Position numbers and translations under genes: made by a program. The notes beneath the pieces were generated by a model, which did not search any database, had not been told where the DNA came from, and worked only from the letters and a program-made list of their open reading frames with translations. From the NCBI GenBank assembly GCA_030248065.1, contig JASAMV010003530.1:1-64000 (forward strand): DNA of 64,000 nucleotides, read 5' to 3'. Shown here piece after piece: positions 49,501 to 63,316 of the stretch. The stretch comes from Rhynchonema sp. JSB1_4 (taxonomy: Eukaryota; Nematoda; Chromadorea; Monhysterida; Xyalidae). How positions within the stretch are numbered: position 1 is the stretch's first letter; each line of letters begins with the position of its first letter.

Positions 49501-52500
49501 GTTTTTCACATCTTGGCGTCTCTGAAAGCGTTTACCATGTGCCTTGATGTAAAACATAAGGTACATGTGTTTATTTCGTCAGTAGTTCACGGATGACGAG
49601 CTTCATCAGAGCAATCAAAGTTGTTTAGACAACCAATATTCAGAACAAACAGCAAAATATCTGGTTTCTGTATAGGCAACCTACGTTATCACGTAAATGT
49701 ACCTCATTTGGGCATCTCTGATGCACACATACAGCAACACCAAGAGACAGAACATCGGTCAGTGGCCCACGTGGGCTTCAGGCCCCATCAGTTACTGGAA
49801 GGGTACAAATATAACACAGGAAAACTCGCCAATAAGCCACATTCAGTAAGTATAATTGCTCATCGTATATTTTATTAGCCATTTTTTTGCATTCATCTTT
49901 TATTTTCGCTAAAAAATTGAATTATATTTTTCATCTTCGAAAATTTAAAAAAAAATTTATTTAAAAAAATATTTTTTAAAAAAATTTTCGTCTAAAAAAC
50001 ATCCTTTTCCAACCCTGCTGGCAGCACTGTGTGGTGGGAGCGTACAGTCGGGAGCGTAAAGTCCCTAATGGCATACTGTGAACCTATGACAATTTGCGGC
50101 AGTTCTAATTTTTGTTCCTTCCCAACGTGATAGTCAAGAAGTGGCGGTCTATCTTTTTTCATGTCATGAATATAAACTTTGTTCATCGGCAACAATAAAT
50201 AGAACATAAAAAACCGACAAAAAATTCGAATATCAATGTTGGCGGGGAAGGTTTAACTACTGAAAGGGATTAAAATGGAATACTGCAGGGTTGGTTTTGT
50301 TTTATGTGGTGAAATTTGCGGTTCGAATGACCTGGATTTTGTTGCACAAGCGCACCTTGGTCATTGTTCTTCGTATCCTGGTGATACGTCAATGATTTGC
50401 ATTCTTTATCGTCCTTGCAGCTGGAGAGACAGTTGGCAAAGCCTTTGCCTGCCTTGTTGCTAACTTTCTTTGGTGACGCCTTCCCGTCTCGCTCGCCTTT
50501 GAAACACGCATTCAGCCGAGGGGGGCCCCAGGTGACCGAGCCTGGTTAGGTGTGGGTATTGGTCGCACAAAGAAGAACACAAGAATTCAACAATTTAATC
50601 CCGATTTTCATGCTCAAGCACTCTTAATCATTGCGCTATTTGTATATCTAACAAAAGATTTTCATCTGAAAAAAACTATACAGTTTCTGCACCATTAAAC
50701 ATGCGATAACTGACACACCTTGTGTGTAAATCGCGCAACGCGACATGATTTTCCCCCTTTACAAGTCAGGAAAAAATGTTGACGAACTCGTATATAAGTC
50801 ATTTTGCAACCAATAGCAAGCAAGAATTAAGGGCAAACTACGCCAACACGAGCCCGATTTCGGAGGTGGTGAACTTGCAAAACGCAAAGAAAGAGAAAAT
50901 CATCATGCTCCATGTTGTATGCCACTACGTGTAACGTTTCCCAAATCAGCAGCCACGTCATGAATGTTTCACCATTTTGCCAGCTCCGAAATCGGGCTCG
51001 TGTTGGCGTAGTTTTACTTTACATATGTACAGTCTGCCCCCTTTATGGTAACTGACCCTCTATAGTGGAACCCTGTTTACATTGATGTCAGGTCCCAAAT
51101 TTTCACCTGTTATAAGAACTCTCTGAAGAAGGGAAATTTTTCTGTTGTTTGTTATTTAGGATTCATACAGTCGTCTCGTTGTAGGTTTTGTAGATTTATT
51201 GTCAGGGTTTGTGGTATAAGCAAAGTCACTAACGGTACAACTAAAGAATGCAAGAAAGAGCAAAGATTATATAGGGACGCGACATGATGTTTGCAAAAGC
51301 CCCAATCGGGGGGGGGGGGGGAGGAAATCAGGAGAATTAGATTATTAGCGACACAAAGTGGCGTGCCGCACAGAAAGTCACTCCCAAAATATTGGCACAA
51401 CGGGCAAATAAAACACCAGGAAATTGCTAATGACAGAAATTTCCTGCAATCTCTTTACAGTGGAAATTTTTTTGTTGCGTACAGTGACACACTGTGCATT
51501 CTGAGTCGAACCTAACACACTGAAACTCTCTCCCTTTACAGTGGCAAAAATCTAATGCCCCACGATTAAGCACCAAAAATGGTCCCCAAACAGCCACAAA
51601 TGAGAAATGCAGCCCACTCAAGCTCAACACCAGGCTTTGTGTCTGTTATTAGCATTAGGGTGTTGTTTCTGCAATTTTACAGTAGTACGTCTGAAATAGG
51701 GCACATTCATGACCAACAAAACGCACTGTTCCCCGTGCAACGAATGCTTCGTCACATGCAAAATATGCCCTGTGTGGAGCACCCTGTAATTGCTTCACAG
51801 TGGAAATGCTTTATGTTTTTTAAATCGTATCGTTATGGAAATTCTTTACAGAGACGAAAGTGACTGGGTCCGTTTACGTCACCATAAAGCAGGTAGACTG
51901 TAACAATTACCATTGGAACCACTGCAAATCACGCTAAGATCCATACAGTCTTACCTTTACACTTGTACAAAGTGTTTATTTTACGAATGTCCCAAAACGT
52001 CAGGTACCACCTATTTGGACGCAGTTTACCGCCGGACTGTTTCATTACGTTCGGATTACTGTAGCCCATGATACTGAAGATTTTTGTATCACGTATAGTC
52101 AAATACAGCGGCAGAGTGCCAACATTTTGAGAGAGTGTTCAACATGTCCAACCTGCGCTCATCATATGGATAATCCAAGTAGGCCCAGATCGAATTCTCA
52201 TGTTTTTCGTAGTCATTGCCACTGTTCACATCATTTAGCTGAAGTTCAGCATTTTGCAATTTTAAAATAGAAGTGATGGATATATAATCCGCATATATGG
52301 ACGCGCATGTACAATACGGGATGCAACAAGCCATAAAATACCTATGGTTACCTTTGACGAGATTTTGATGCCACCGCGATACGATCGGTCCTTGCGTTGG
52401 TGTTCGTGCTGGATACCGATTGCATGCATCAGCTCGTGCACAATGTAGCCCTGCAGCCTTACGATCTAGTGATTTGTCTGTCCGACAAGCCCGCAAGAAA

Positions 52501-55500
52501 ACTGCGGTCATGGGCGCATTACCCTTTCTGCGCTCGCTCTCAGTTTCAAGAGACCTTTGCCCAACTTTCACCGTATACAATGTAAACAGACCAGCAAGTG
52601 CACGTGCGGCCTTTTTAAAAGCTTAAAAGTGGCTTCGTTCCGGATCATCAGTTAGCCAAACATTGTCAAATTGGTATTTGACATTAATTTTCTCGTGTGG
52701 GCGTTATGTACCTGAGTCTATTTACTCAAACTATAAATGTACATACTGTACAGTATATGTTTTGAACTTTTCAAATGCCCAAAATGGAACAAGCATTTTT
52801 CATTGATTTCGGTACTCTTTTGTTCCATGGCTCCATTTTCGATGCATTTTTTAGCTCCGGATCGAAGCCGTTTTTTTAAATGGGCACAAGCTGTATCTCA
52901 GCCGTGCTTGCACTTGTGGCGGTGCTGATACAGAGGCAGGGTTGGGCAAAAAAAACGACGGCGTTTTTCCTTAATCAAAAACGAAGTTTTTTAATGCCTG
53001 AATTTCCTTGATTTTCCCTGATTTTTCAGGAAAGTACCCTGATTTTCAGGGAAAATTAATTTTTTGTCCCATTTTTTTCAAAAATTTTCCGACCAATTTT
53101 TACTTTGTCGGGATAACGTTGATATACGGAGTTTGACTTTCAATGATGAACCCGGCCAAAGCTGGCCCCATGACGCAAGTCTGATATGGGATGGTAACAA
53201 CTCACAAAGAAAAGGGTTGAAACCCGTTTATTTTGCCTCAGAACACATAGAATTACTTCATTTAACAACGTTTTCTTGTCCCAACATGAGCGTTTTCCAA
53301 CTTTTTTGGGGCTATTTCGGTCATCTGGGCGTTTTTAGCTTAAAATCTTCTTTAAAAACAAAAAAACGTTTTTTTGAAACGAATTGTTGAATAAAAATGT
53401 TTTATGCCCAGCCCTTTTCTCTAAATGTTTGTGAACGCATGTTGACATTTTGCGAAAAATTTGTTGAGGTTTTATTGCCAGCCACTGGCGGTAGTGGTTG
53501 TTTTTCTATGGTGCTGTATATCTTGGCCACACACTAAATGTATTATATGCTTAATTGTTTTATCGTTTAACACATCGTCCACTGTTGTTGCTTGCTATTG
53601 AAAGTAGTTGTGCGTAAGTTCAATCGTCGTTGGTGCATAATTTATTTCACGCCATTGCTTGATTATTTGCTGTGTTGCAAGTTTCCTCATTTCAGCATCC
53701 CTAAGAATGCACCCATCAGACGAGCGATACCTCCCCGTGAAGAAAAACACGGAAGTTCGGACACCCTTCGAATCAACAGGCATCATCTCAACTGGGTTGT
53801 TCAGACACCATTCAGGGCACAAATCGAAGGGTGACTGAACTTCCGAGGTTTGTGTGGGTTTCGCTACCTCAACGTTTTCTGTGTTTGAATCAGAATTTTG
53901 TGCCCAATATTTGATTTAAGTCTGAAAGCCACTGCGTTGATTTCGCATTTTATCGTGTTAAAATTTGCAATGAGATGGGTAAACGGGCAGACCTTCGATG
54001 GAAACAAAATTTAAATGCTGTAGGCTGGAGTGGTCAGCCACACCCCTTTAAGGTCGCCATCTCCTCACCGGAAAATATTCCCATTTGAAGCATCTCTCAT
54101 GAGACAAAAACGTCGCGGTGGCATGTTCAGCGGTTCGTCCCGGATAACTTTCACAATGCGCGTCTTTCTGCTTCCTTCCTGTCGGTAGACGTCCAGTTAT
54201 GTGAATGTATTCCTTCATGTCGGTTGGTTTGTCGTTCTGAATTATTGAGGGGGGCAAAGCTCGGAATATTTATGCAAACAGATTCTGTGCGACCAACGAA
54301 GATAGGAGCGATTATTTGGTCGCAGAGTTATTAGAACTCTGCCGGAACATGTGATTTTCAGGTTCAGCCAATCAGGGTTGGGCAAAAAACGTTTTTTTTT
54401 TAAAAATCGTTTTTTTAAAAAAAACGTTTTTAAAAAAAACGTTTTTTTTTAAACGCCCAGATGACCAAAATATGCCCGCAAAAAAATGGAAAACGCTCAT
54501 GTTGCGAAGAAAACCTGGTTAAATGAAGTAATTCTATGTGTTCTGAGGCAAAATAAACGGGTTTCAACCCTTTTCTAGCGAGTTGCTAAGATCCCATATC
54601 AGACCCGCATCGTGGGACCAACTTTGGCCGGGGTCATCACTGAAAGTCAAACTCCGTATATCGACGTATCTCGACAAAGTAAAAATTGGTCGAAAATTTT
54701 TTGAAAAAAATGGGACAAAAAATTGATTTTCCTTGATAATCAGGGTACTTCCCCGAAAAATCAGGGAAAATCAAGGAAATTCAGGATTTAAAAAAAACGA
54801 AAAACGACCCAGGCGTTTTTTTAAGAAAAAACGCCGTCGTTTTTTTTTGCCCAACCCTGCAGCCAATCTCAACGGCTAAATCTTTTCTGCATTTCAAAAA
54901 AACAGTTTCGACTTTTAAAGCCTGAATGCTGACTATATAGAGGTCAACGTAACAAATTTCCCGCGACAGGAAAAATCATTATGCCCACACGTTCGAGTTT
55001 TGACACGTCGTCAAATGCTTACGGTCATAAAGATAACGTATCCCGTTTACAGAGAGAGAGATTCATTGGCACTGAAGAATGGCAACTGAGTACCCTATTT
55101 CCTGGATTACATTAGTTTTTGGGCGCGTTTGTTTCTGATTTATTTGAAAAACTCCCCACTGAGTCTCTGTTTGTGCCCAGGTAAACACATGTAGCAGTTC
55201 GGAAGACGCTCGTAGATGGTCACTTATTCAACAGGTTGATTTTATTTGGGAATATTCGTGCTGATATACAGCAGGTTACATCAACATCAGATTTACCTTT
55301 TTGAATCGCAGACAGGAGGCCATTTCTAAAATTTTGATCGCCTTCTCAATCAGCTGTTTCTTATGATCGTTGAATTTTGTCGAGATGAAATATGGTATCT
55401 GAAAGCATAAAAGTCAAACAAATTTTTGCCTGATTGTTTTTTGGCCGCCGGAAAAGCGCCGCGATAACCACCCCTGGGGACTACTTAGGATTTGCTTCTG

Positions 55501-57314
55501 TTTTGAGACTTAAAAATAAAAAATTATCCCCAGTTAAAGTACAATCGGTGAAAGTACCCTACGAATGGGGTGTAAGTACCCCAGTGGGGTCATTCCGGCA
55601 TTCTCCGATAAAACTCGGCTGGATACTGACTGCTTCAGCGTTTGGCCATGTCAGTGCTGTCTGGTTCTCGATCACATCGTCGTTGCCCTTTAATACACGA
55701 ACCCAATCCAAATCGAAGTGGTCGAAAGGTCCTGAGAGCAAATAAGAAATTCAGTAACTGGGCCCGGTCCACAGAATCTGATTGCCTTAACCATTACACC
55801 ACTAACATTAACACTTACATACACTAACACTAACGTTTACACTAACACTAACGTTGACACTAACACCATCATAAATGTAAGGATTTTCTCTTTTGTGTTT
55901 ACTTTTATGTTAACGTTTGTGTTGGTGTTAGTGTAAACGTCAGTGTTAGTGTAAGTGCTAATGTTAGAGTTTGTGTTAATGTTAATGTAATCCGCTTCTG
56001 TGGACAGGGCCCTGGAAATTCCAGGCTGGAATCCCAACTACCAGCCAGCGTTAAAAAATTTTAATTAACGAGCTTTTTTTAAAAAAATGTTTTTGACGAA
56101 AACTTTTTTTATTAGAAAAAGTGTTGCAAACGGCGTTTCAGGATAAATGAAATCGATGCAACATATTTTTCAAAAATTGAAAAATTTTCGCCTGAGACCC
56201 AACTTGTGTGGTAACACCCGGTCGTATTGTGCAGATTCTATGGTCTCTACCAGTCTGAGGTTGATGTTGACTAACGATGTTACTCTAATGTATTGTAGCA
56301 TGCCGTACAATGTATTTTAATGCATCTAATGCCGTATATCTGATATACGACCGTCAAAATATCGATTACAGCCCAAATCTTGCGCGTCAGATCGACTTTG
56401 CGCGCCCGGTTTTGCACCAGACTTGCATATATACATGTGTAGTAGCATTCAGTAGTACATTATCGATGCCACATCACTATAAAAGACCAGCCCCGCGCAT
56501 CCCTGTACGGATTTGGGGACACTAGACGGGACCCGTGCCTACGGCCCGGCTACAGCGCCGCGCCCGTGCCGTCCCCCCCCCCCCGAAGACCCCGTTAGCA
56601 TACCCAAAGCTACCCGTGAAAATTGACCCGTCCGCCCTTCCGAGGGAGGGGGCCACAGACAGACAGACAGACATACATACATATAGTCTTTCCGTTTTAT
56701 AACAGTCCAGAGGCGGTATACAGAAAATGTTTCAACGCCTTAAAAACAGCAGTCATCGTCGTGGATGATAACCAACAGGCCGACAACGTGGCTCGAAACA
56801 TGCGTGCTACTTGATAGCTGCTGTTGCGATGAAACATTTGCTGTATACTTTGTTTGGACCGAGAATAAAATGAAAGACTATACATACGCCTTCCTGTTTT
56901 AGTAGTATAGATATACAGGGCGCCGCAGGCGCGATTTTGGAAATATTGTCCCGTCCATAGAAAGAAAGTGCCAATTTTTTGCCTCGAAAAAAGGCCATTT
57001 TTAGACATTTCAGCCCATTTTGGGCAACTTTTTTTAAAAACAGCAGAATCCGAGTTTCAAAAAAATTTTTAACCACTTTTTGCTAAACAAACCTGCTACC
57101 AGCGTGTATTGTGAATGCCAATGAAAATGTACTGTAATATAAGCCCGTTTGTCGGCTTCGATGGATAAAAAATGAACTCACTGCTGGTAATCTCATGACA
57201 GGCCTTGCATCCGTGCTTCTTCTTCTTCTCTGTGCGTGTCACGAATCCGTAAGTGATCCAGACACACGTGGCTAGAATCAGCACCGAAAAGCTCACGGAT
57301 CGGTGCAAGCGCAT
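46548..57314 (-). CDS. Secreted astacin metalloprotease with two apple/PAN-like modules, 11 exons
   Basis: Zinc endopeptidase predicted to be secreted. Exons: 57314-57182, 55731-55631, 55398-55297, 54236-54069, 52450-52352, 52238-52153, 52073-51955, 50541-50356, 47280-47131, 47076-47024, 46817-46548 (TAG). Every junction phase agrees, giving 488 residues. Exon 1 is a signal peptide (MRLHRSVSFSVLILATCVW). The mature protease begins near WPNAEA-IPYFIS. The zinc site HELMHAIGIQHE fits HExxHxxGxxHE, and the Met-turn is SIMGY rather than the common SIMHY, keeping the Tyr. After KCKG come two cysteine modules of similar layout: ACFKG...NCLSSCKDDKECKSL...DCYLH and GCVGP...ECMWECEKKAKSDCKAI...ACYLV. 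I call them apple/PAN-like from cysteine spacing only. A hAT element lies just past the stop, and several lie in introns. Confidence 0.85.
47349..48085. mobile_element. hAT-like element, TSD CTCCGCAG
   Basis: Starts CAGGGTTGGATTAAAAAA and ends AATCCAACCCAG. CTCCGCAG lies at 47341-47348 and 48086-48093. It sits in an intron of the astacin-apple gene. Confidence 0.88.
48625..50017. mobile_element. hAT-like foldback element, TSD CTGGCAGC
   Basis: Starts CAGGGTTGGGCAAAAAA and ends TTTTCCAACCCTG. CTGGCAGC lies at 48617-48624 and 50018-50025. The interior is an imperfect palindrome (for example AATTTCGCTTTTCTTTTTAT at 49049 and its complement at 49155) with its dyad near 49112, where a minus-strand AATGTTTCA sits. 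No transposase. Confidence 0.92.
50838..51011. mobile_element. Palindromic MITE, copy 2 (TACGCCAACACGAG ends)
   Basis: Same ends and interior as 9668-9844 and 59112-59284. It contains GAATGTTTCACCATTTTGCC. It lies in an astacin-apple intron. Confidence 0.85.
52937..53413. mobile_element. hAT-like element, decayed right end
   Basis: Begins CAGGGTTGGGCAAAAAA. The interior (GATATACGGAGTTTGACTTT, GGTTGAAACCCGTTTATTTT) matches 54373-54859 inverted and 59914-60408 directly. The right end GCCCAGCCC is degraded and no TSD is visible. Confidence 0.8.
54373..54859. mobile_element. hAT-like element, TSD CAGCCAAT
   Basis: Ends CAGGGTTGGGCAAAAAA and GCCCAACCCTG, with CAGCCAAT at 54365-54372 and 54860-54867. 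It is 487 bp, the inverted homologue of the 59914-60408 copy, and lies in an intron of the astacin-apple gene. Confidence 0.94.
55762..56022. repeat. Inverted hexamer arrays (ACACTA/TAGTGT)
   Basis: 55795-55865 repeats ACACTAAC-type units and 55915-55990 repeats the complement GTGTTAGTGT. Outer inverted ends are GGTCCACAGAA and TTCTGTGGACA. It forms a potential hairpin in intron 1 of the astacin-apple gene. Confidence 0.75.
56690..56905. repeat. Palindromic MITE with RATGTTTCA in both arms
   Basis: The arm GTATACAGAAAATGTTTCA near 56716-56734 recurs inverted as TGAAACATTTGCTGTATAC near 56830-56848. The outer parts (TTTTATAACAGTCCAGAGG) match less well. Confidence 0.55.
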
Positions 57315-57689
57315 GGTGGTGACAGAGTGCTATGATCGTAATGTTTTGAAGTCTGGTAATGCTTCTTCAACGCTTTAATTGTGAAAAAATACAGTCTGAT
57401 CATTTTTTCAACGGTTCGTGGTTTGTCGTGGTAAGGCAGTATACGAGACCCTCCGAAATTCCCCTACCGTAACCGTGCAACATTGCTGCATTCACACACA
57501 CGTAGCAAAACGCTGCTGACATGGTCTGCGCATCATTGCAGAAAATTGCCAAGCTACCATATCCATCTGTTCATAATCTGGTTATTATTGTCCACATACT
57601 GTATGATGTCATTCGTATTTGTCGTTCTGTCACAATTGTCTGTCGTTACCGATTAAGAGCTGTCACCAGTGATGTAGTTGGTCCGAGCA

Positions 57690-58884
57690 AGAGAGCTTAC
57701 GATTTTCCGTACTGTACAACAGTTTAACCAAATACGCGATTTTATCACCGATCCGGACACAACCACTGGTCGTAACAGCAACAAAGATAGGCACTTCACG
57801 GCAATCGAGCAGCTGCGAATTTTGATCCGGCCGTGATGCGTGTCTCTATCCGCTTCCACACAGGGATCGCTTTTGTGTAGACGAACATGTGCAAGGTATT
57901 GCCATCTGCAGTCGACAATCGACCCAACCAATCAAACAAAGTCAGGTCGAGGCGACTGACGTTCGCCGACTGAACGCCGAGACAAAGCAGACCATCGTCA
58001 TTTGACAGCTCCAACAGCTCGACCGGATGGAAAGCATGGTGTTCTGAGATGCCGGGAAGTTCTTGATTGTCTGTCCACCTGTTTTCTCCGGGCCCACTAT
58101 CCTATAATACCTGGGCAGGCATGAAAATTATTTTTATGGTCCACTGGACTTTCCGTCACGTGAAACAGTGCGAACATTCGATTCCAGAGTATTTGAGCGG
58201 CGGCTTTCCGTGCGCCAGCGTCAGTGCGAGTAATCGCTTTGCTCGTTTGGACCTCGAAACGTGGAAAATTGAACTTCTCTCGTTCATGAATACTCCTTCT
58301 TTTCAACACGCGATGGTTGTCTACAACGATGCTATAATGGTACACAATTTCTACGCTGAAATATCTAAAAGCGCGCCTTGCATTCATGCCAGTTCTGCTC
58401 ATTGTCTTGCTACCTTGCAACTTCACCTGCGTACTTTTCAGGTTTGCGGCGGCGGAATGGGCTCGTGTCAAACCTATGGGCCCGGAGAAAACAGGTGGAC
58501 AGACAATCAAGAACTTCCCGGCATCTCAGAACACCATGCTTTCCATCCGGTCGAGCTGTTGGAGCTGTCAAATGACGATGGTCTGCTTTGTCTCGGCGTT
58601 CAGTCGGCGAACCATAGTCGCCTCGACCTGACTTTGTTTGATTGGTTGGGTCGATTGTCGACTGCAGATGGCAATACCTTGCACATGTTCGTCTACACAA
58701 AAGCGATCCCTGTGTGGAAGCGGATAGAGACACGCATCACGGCCGCATCAAAATTCGCAGCTGCTCGATTGCCGTGAAGTGCCTATCTTTGTTGCTGTTA
58801 CGACCAGTGGTTGTGTCCGGATCGGTGATAAAATCGTGTATTTGGTTAAACTGTTGTACAGTACGGAAAATCGTAAGCGGCCAC
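57690..58884. repeat. Inverted duplication of a kelch-gene 3' end
   Basis: 57690-58088 and 58486-58884 are near-identical inverted arms of about 400 bp around a unique 397-bp spacer. The right arm includes the last 292 bp of the kelch exon and its flank. The left arm keeps the same frame open on the minus strand (57796-58014). Confidence 0.85.
58188..58777 (+). CDS. Kelch-repeat protein, 3' exons only
   Basis: Exon 58188-58339 joins 58442-58777 in phase 0 (stop TGA). The frame reads as kelch blades: NRFARLDLETWKIELL, HAMVVYNDAIM-VCGG, then GPGENRW. Kelch propellers usually bind proteins; the partner is unknown. Exons further 5' were not found in the 800 bases upstream, so this may be a truncated or duplicated gene end. 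The final exon is part of the inverted duplication. Two upstream exons could be missing, or it could be a pseudogene. Confidence 0.55.
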
Positions 58885-59111
58885 GTTCACCCGGAAATCC
58901 GGGTCACCCGCGGGTGGGCGTTTGTGTGTAGGGATAGGCAGCGTCGCGAGAAAACTCACCCGGGTAGACCCGCGGGTCTGATTCTTTTACTTAGCAACAT
59001 CTTATACATAGGCAGCAGGTGGAAATTTGAATTATCTGCTGCAGGAACAGACACTCTGCGTATACAAAATGTCATGAAACGTTATCAATGAATAAAAATG
59101 GTATAGGCAAA

Positions 59112-59284
59112 CTACGCCACCACGAGCCCGATTTCGAAGGTGGTGAACTGGCAAAACGCAAAGAGAGAGAAAATCATCATGCTCCATGTTGTATTCCACA
59201 ACGTGTAACGTTTCCCAAATCAGCAGCCACGTATGAATGTTTCACCATTTTGCCAGCTCCGAAATCGGGCTCGTGTTGGCATAG
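59112..59284. mobile_element. Palindromic MITE, copy 3 (TACGCCAACACGAG ends)
   Basis: Same ends as 9668-9844 and 50838-51011 with small differences (CTACGCCACCACGAGCCCG at the left). The interior is nearly identical to copy 2, including GAATGTTTCACCATTTTGCC. Confidence 0.85.
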
Positions 59285-59913
59285 TTTTACTTTACATTAT
59301 CACTTTCATGTGTGTTATGTTGCTTTTTCGTGCGTTTGCTGTGGTTTGCTCATTTTTGTGCAAGGTATGAACAGGTTAAACAAGCAACTTGAAGCTGGCG
59401 TTTGGTCTGTGCTTCCCAAAGTTTGCAAACTTTGATCATGCAACATTAATCACATTGCACTAACTGCTGATATTGGTCCCACAATGACTATATGAGAATC
59501 CATCCAAAATTTTTCCTGAACTGACAAAGCAGAAAATTTAAATTGACATTGCGCGCCAACGTGTAATCACACATAAAGTATGCAGTAAGCGAAATGTTTC
59601 AGATATTGAAAACATGGTTGACTGGCTGGTTTATTTTCAGATTAAAATGTTTTGTAAGAAATACAAATAGCGCAGTGGTTAAGCGTGGCTCATCTTTGAA
59701 ATCCTGAAAATCAAGGTGGTTTTGGATGGATTCTCATATGGGCATTGTGCGACCGATATCATCGATTTTCTGCCTCTCACCCGCGGATGAGTCCGGGTCA
59801 GCTCACTACCGTAACCTGCTTATGCCTGCTGTGTTGGAGATATTTGCCGGGTCACACGCGAGCGACCCGCGGGTTGCCGGGTTGAACGTGGCCGCTGTTT
59901 TCCGTACTGTATA

Positions 59914-60408
59914 CAGGGTTGGGCAAAAAAAAACGACGGCGTTTTTTCTTAAAAAAACGCCTGGGTCGTTTTTCGTTTTTTTTAAATCCTGAATTTCCTT
60001 GATTTTCCCTGATTTTTCAGGGAAAGTACCCTGATCATCAAGGAAAATCAATTTATTGTCCCATTTTTTTCAAAAAATTTTCGACCAATTTTTACTTTGT
60101 CGAGATACGTCGATATACGGAGTTTGATTTTCAATGATGACCCCAGCCGAAGTTGGTCCCATGATGCGGGTCTGCTATGGGATCTTAAGAACTCGCTAGA
60201 AAAGGCTTGAAACCCGTTTATTTTGCCTCAGAACACATAGAATTACTTCATTTAACCACTTTTTCTTCCCAACATGAGCGTTTTCCAATTTTTTTGGTGG
60301 CATATTTTGGTCATCTGGGCGTTATAAAAAAAACGTTTTTTAAAAAAAAAACGTTTTTTTTAAAAAAAAACGATTTTTTTGGAAAAAAACGTTTTTTGCC
60401 CAACCCTG
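59914..60408. mobile_element. hAT-like element, TSD ACTGTATA
   Basis: Ends CAGGGTTGGGCAAAAAA and TTTTTTGCCCAACCCTG, with ACTGTATA at 59906-59913 and 60409-60416. It is 495 bp, with poly-A/poly-T arms and no coding content. Confidence 0.94.
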
Positions 60409-60771
60409 ACTGTATATTGTCCATAAAGAATTGAAATGCAGCGTTGTCGTCTTAAAGTTAGCAATCAATTAAGAAATGGTGCCGGGCGGGTTTATAAAAA
60501 CGTCAACAAACACAAACGCAACCAAACACCTTGCTGTGTGCACAACCTTGAAGATCGTTAGATCATTTACTGGCCTGTATCACCAATCTAGTTCTTTCAA
60601 GCCAACCTACTGTTTGTGACGCGACGTCAGTCAAAAGAATAGGCCGGTAATAAAGTAAACGCAGGTTGGCAACCTGAGTGGCTGTAAACTAAAGTGGCTC
60701 GCTAATCACCACTAGGTATAATTTAAAGGTGTACTTCCATTTTCTTATTCTCGTTCTTGCAACTGGCCAAC

Positions 60772-63256
<2,485 letters not shown>

Positions 63257-63316
63257 GCCTGTTTACTTACACCAAATACCAGTGAGTTCATTACATCATA
63301 ATATATGTAATTGTAG

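Noticed and set aside
53595..53822. Minus-strand 75-residue frame (FFTGRYRSSDGCILRD)
   Set aside because: Lies in the astacin-apple intron between exons that already join in phase; no second exon or known family could be assigned. Kept only as a possible old fragment.
58642..59091. 149-residue plus-strand frame (MVGSIVDCRWQYL start)
   Set aside because: Its first part is the antisense of the left arm's kelch frame and appears again inverted at 57653-57931; it is a shadow of the inverted duplication.
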